From positions 124,001 through 188,000 of the forward strand of contig NZ_AP024888.1 in assembly GCF_024346995.1 (NCBI RefSeq): DNA of 64,000 nt, written 5' to 3'. Made by a program: the position numbers and the translations under genes. The stretch comes from Vibrio palustris. GTDB taxonomy: Bacteria; Pseudomonadota; Gammaproteobacteria; Enterobacterales; Vibrionaceae. Positions 63,278-64,000 of this stretch are shown here, one piece after another. The notes under the pieces were generated by a model. That model made no database searches. It had not been told where the DNA came from and saw only the letters and a program-made list of their open reading frames with translations. How positions within the stretch are numbered: the stretch's first letter is position 1; every line of letters starts with the position of its first letter.

Positions 63278-63781
63278 ATGTCAAACGACACCAAAGAACA
63301 TGAATGTTATGCCTTGCTTATGGATAATATCGGTTTTCTCTTGGGCAAGTCTTGCAGCATAAAAGACCGATTCATTGATCATGCTTTAGCATCAGCCGAT
63401 CTCATTGAAGAGATTACGGCCACGCAAGCTAAGGTGCTTTTTCAGATCGATAATCTCCATAATTACCGTCCTTCAGACATCGGCAAGATGCTTAATGTCG
63501 ATAAAAGTAGCATTACACGCATGGTTGATCGCTTGCTCCTTAAAGATTTAATAACACGTTTCCCTGATCCAGAAGATCGGCGTTCATGTTTACTGGGTCT
63601 CACGGAAAAAGGTCAGCAACTCATTGAGCAATCCAAGCCCATCGTACATGGCGCCCTTGACGACTTAGAACACGTATTAACGGCTGAAGAACAGCAACAG
63701 ATGCGCCATTGTTTACAAAAAATTGTTGCGTCGGCGTTAGGTGATGATGGCATGAACACATTAGTAAGAGGTAAGAAATGA
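63278..63781 (+). CDS. MarR-family regulator of an efflux operon
   Basis: A 167-residue MarR protein with the winged helix YRPSDIGKMLNVDKSSITRMVDRLLLKDLITRFPDPEDRRSCLLGLTEKG. I chose the ATG at 63278, with AAAGGTG upstream, over one seven codons earlier. Its stop overlaps the start of an outer-membrane efflux factor gene (ATGA), so it is the first gene of a drug-efflux operon and is likely to repress it, like EmrR. Confidence 0.88.
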   Translation: MSNDTKEHECYALLMDNIGFLLGKSCSIKDRFIDHALASADLIEEITATQAKVLFQIDNLHNYRPSDIGKMLNVDKSSITRMVDRLLLKDLITRFPDPEDRRSCLLGLTEKGQQLIEQSKPIVHGALDDLEHVLTAEEQQQMRHCLQKIVASALGDDGMNTLVRGKK

Positions 63782-64000
63782 AGACAATACTCAAGCCGTT
63801 GGCGGCGATGATATCTGTCACCTTGTTGTACGGATGCACCGCGCCCAGTGATATTAAACCGGCAAATAAGCTCAATAAATCTTCGGTTCTTGCGCATAGC
63901 CAGCAGTTAGACAATGAATCCCTGTCATCGGCAGATTGGCCGAAGCAGCAATGGTGGAAATCATTACATGATGAACAACTCAATGAGTTGATTAAGCTTG
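63778..64000 (+). CDS. NodT-family outer-membrane efflux lipoprotein, partial (N-terminus)
   Basis: The first 74 residues of an outer-membrane factor: signal peptide MKTILKPLAAMISVTLLYGC with a lipobox Cys at residue 20, then SSADWPKQQWWKSLHDEQLNELIKL, the characteristic W-W-x5-D-x-L-N-x-L-I start of NodT/TolC-type efflux lipoproteins. The rest lies beyond the window and is probably followed by EmrA- and EmrB-type genes (inference). Confidence 0.88.
   Translation, partial: MKTILKPLAAMISVTLLYGCTAPSDIKPANKLNKSSVLAHSQQLDNESLSSADWPKQQWWKSLHDEQLNELIKL

Overview
The window looks like a chromosomal segment of a marine gamma-proteobacterium, most likely Vibrionaceae. The basis is the gene style (corA, dbpA, tcyP, mscS, soxR and a TonB receptor behind a Fur-like box) and, above all, a block of integron cassettes whose attC recombination sites resemble the long Vibrio repeats: TAACAAGCG-like left ends, GGCGTTATG-like right ends, about 90-127 bp. 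I saw no rRNA, tRNA or CRISPR array. The species cannot be fixed from sequence reading alone.

Layout. (1) 1-14.1 kb is metabolic. It holds the start of a TonB-dependent receptor, a beta-hydroxyacid dehydrogenase, and a complete biotin-independent malonate decarboxylase operon on the minus strand in the order mdcA-B-CD-E-F-G-H-R. In this operon the acyl-carrier subunit (MdcC) and the beta subunit (MdcD) are fused into one 383-residue protein. A TrmH-family methyltransferase and a GntP permease/glycerate kinase pair follow. (2) 14.1-33.5 kb is mostly small transport and catabolism modules, often with a divergent LysR gene: M20 amidohydrolase-DUF3311-SSS symporter, an orphan OppA-type binding protein, and a CocE/NonD hydrolase with a BCCT transporter. 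It also has a CDF metal exporter with its own MarR gene and a twin palindromic operator, and soxR facing an ABM-domain gene across a perfect SoxR box. (3) 33.6-57.5 kb is an AT-rich accessory block. It contains about ten well-formed attC sites and several truncated ones, but no integron integrase, so it is best described as a cassette cluster lacking an integrase (CALIN). Cassettes encode acetyltransferases, phosphatases, a cupin, a DJ-1/PfpI protein, a PhzF protein, a kinase-like protein and proteins I do not recognise. Also present are broken IS110 and Y1 transposases, a frameshifted Imm8-like gene, a DUF4041/GIY-YIG gene on the opposite strand, and divergent regulator/enzyme pairs without attC. 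(4) 57.5-64 kb returns to core-type genes: LysR, mscS, a small lipoprotein, dbpA, tcyP, and a MarR gene followed by an outer-membrane efflux factor.

How the parts work together. The mdc operon imports malonate (MdcF), builds and attaches the phosphoribosyl-dephospho-CoA prosthetic group (MdcB, MdcG), primes the carrier (MdcH) and decarboxylates malonate to acetate and CO2 (MdcA, MdcCD, MdcE). The SoxR box and the MarR and MerR operators can be read directly at three regulator loci. The cassette block is a reservoir of mostly single-gene cassettes. Its most interesting members are a two-gene cassette (soluble protein plus overlapping multi-pass membrane protein) and the next cassette, a membrane-anchored protein of unknown family; their layout suits a defence or toxin-type system, but this is inference. 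Nearly half of the intact cassette genes start with GTG or TTG, and related repeats lie at both edges of the block.
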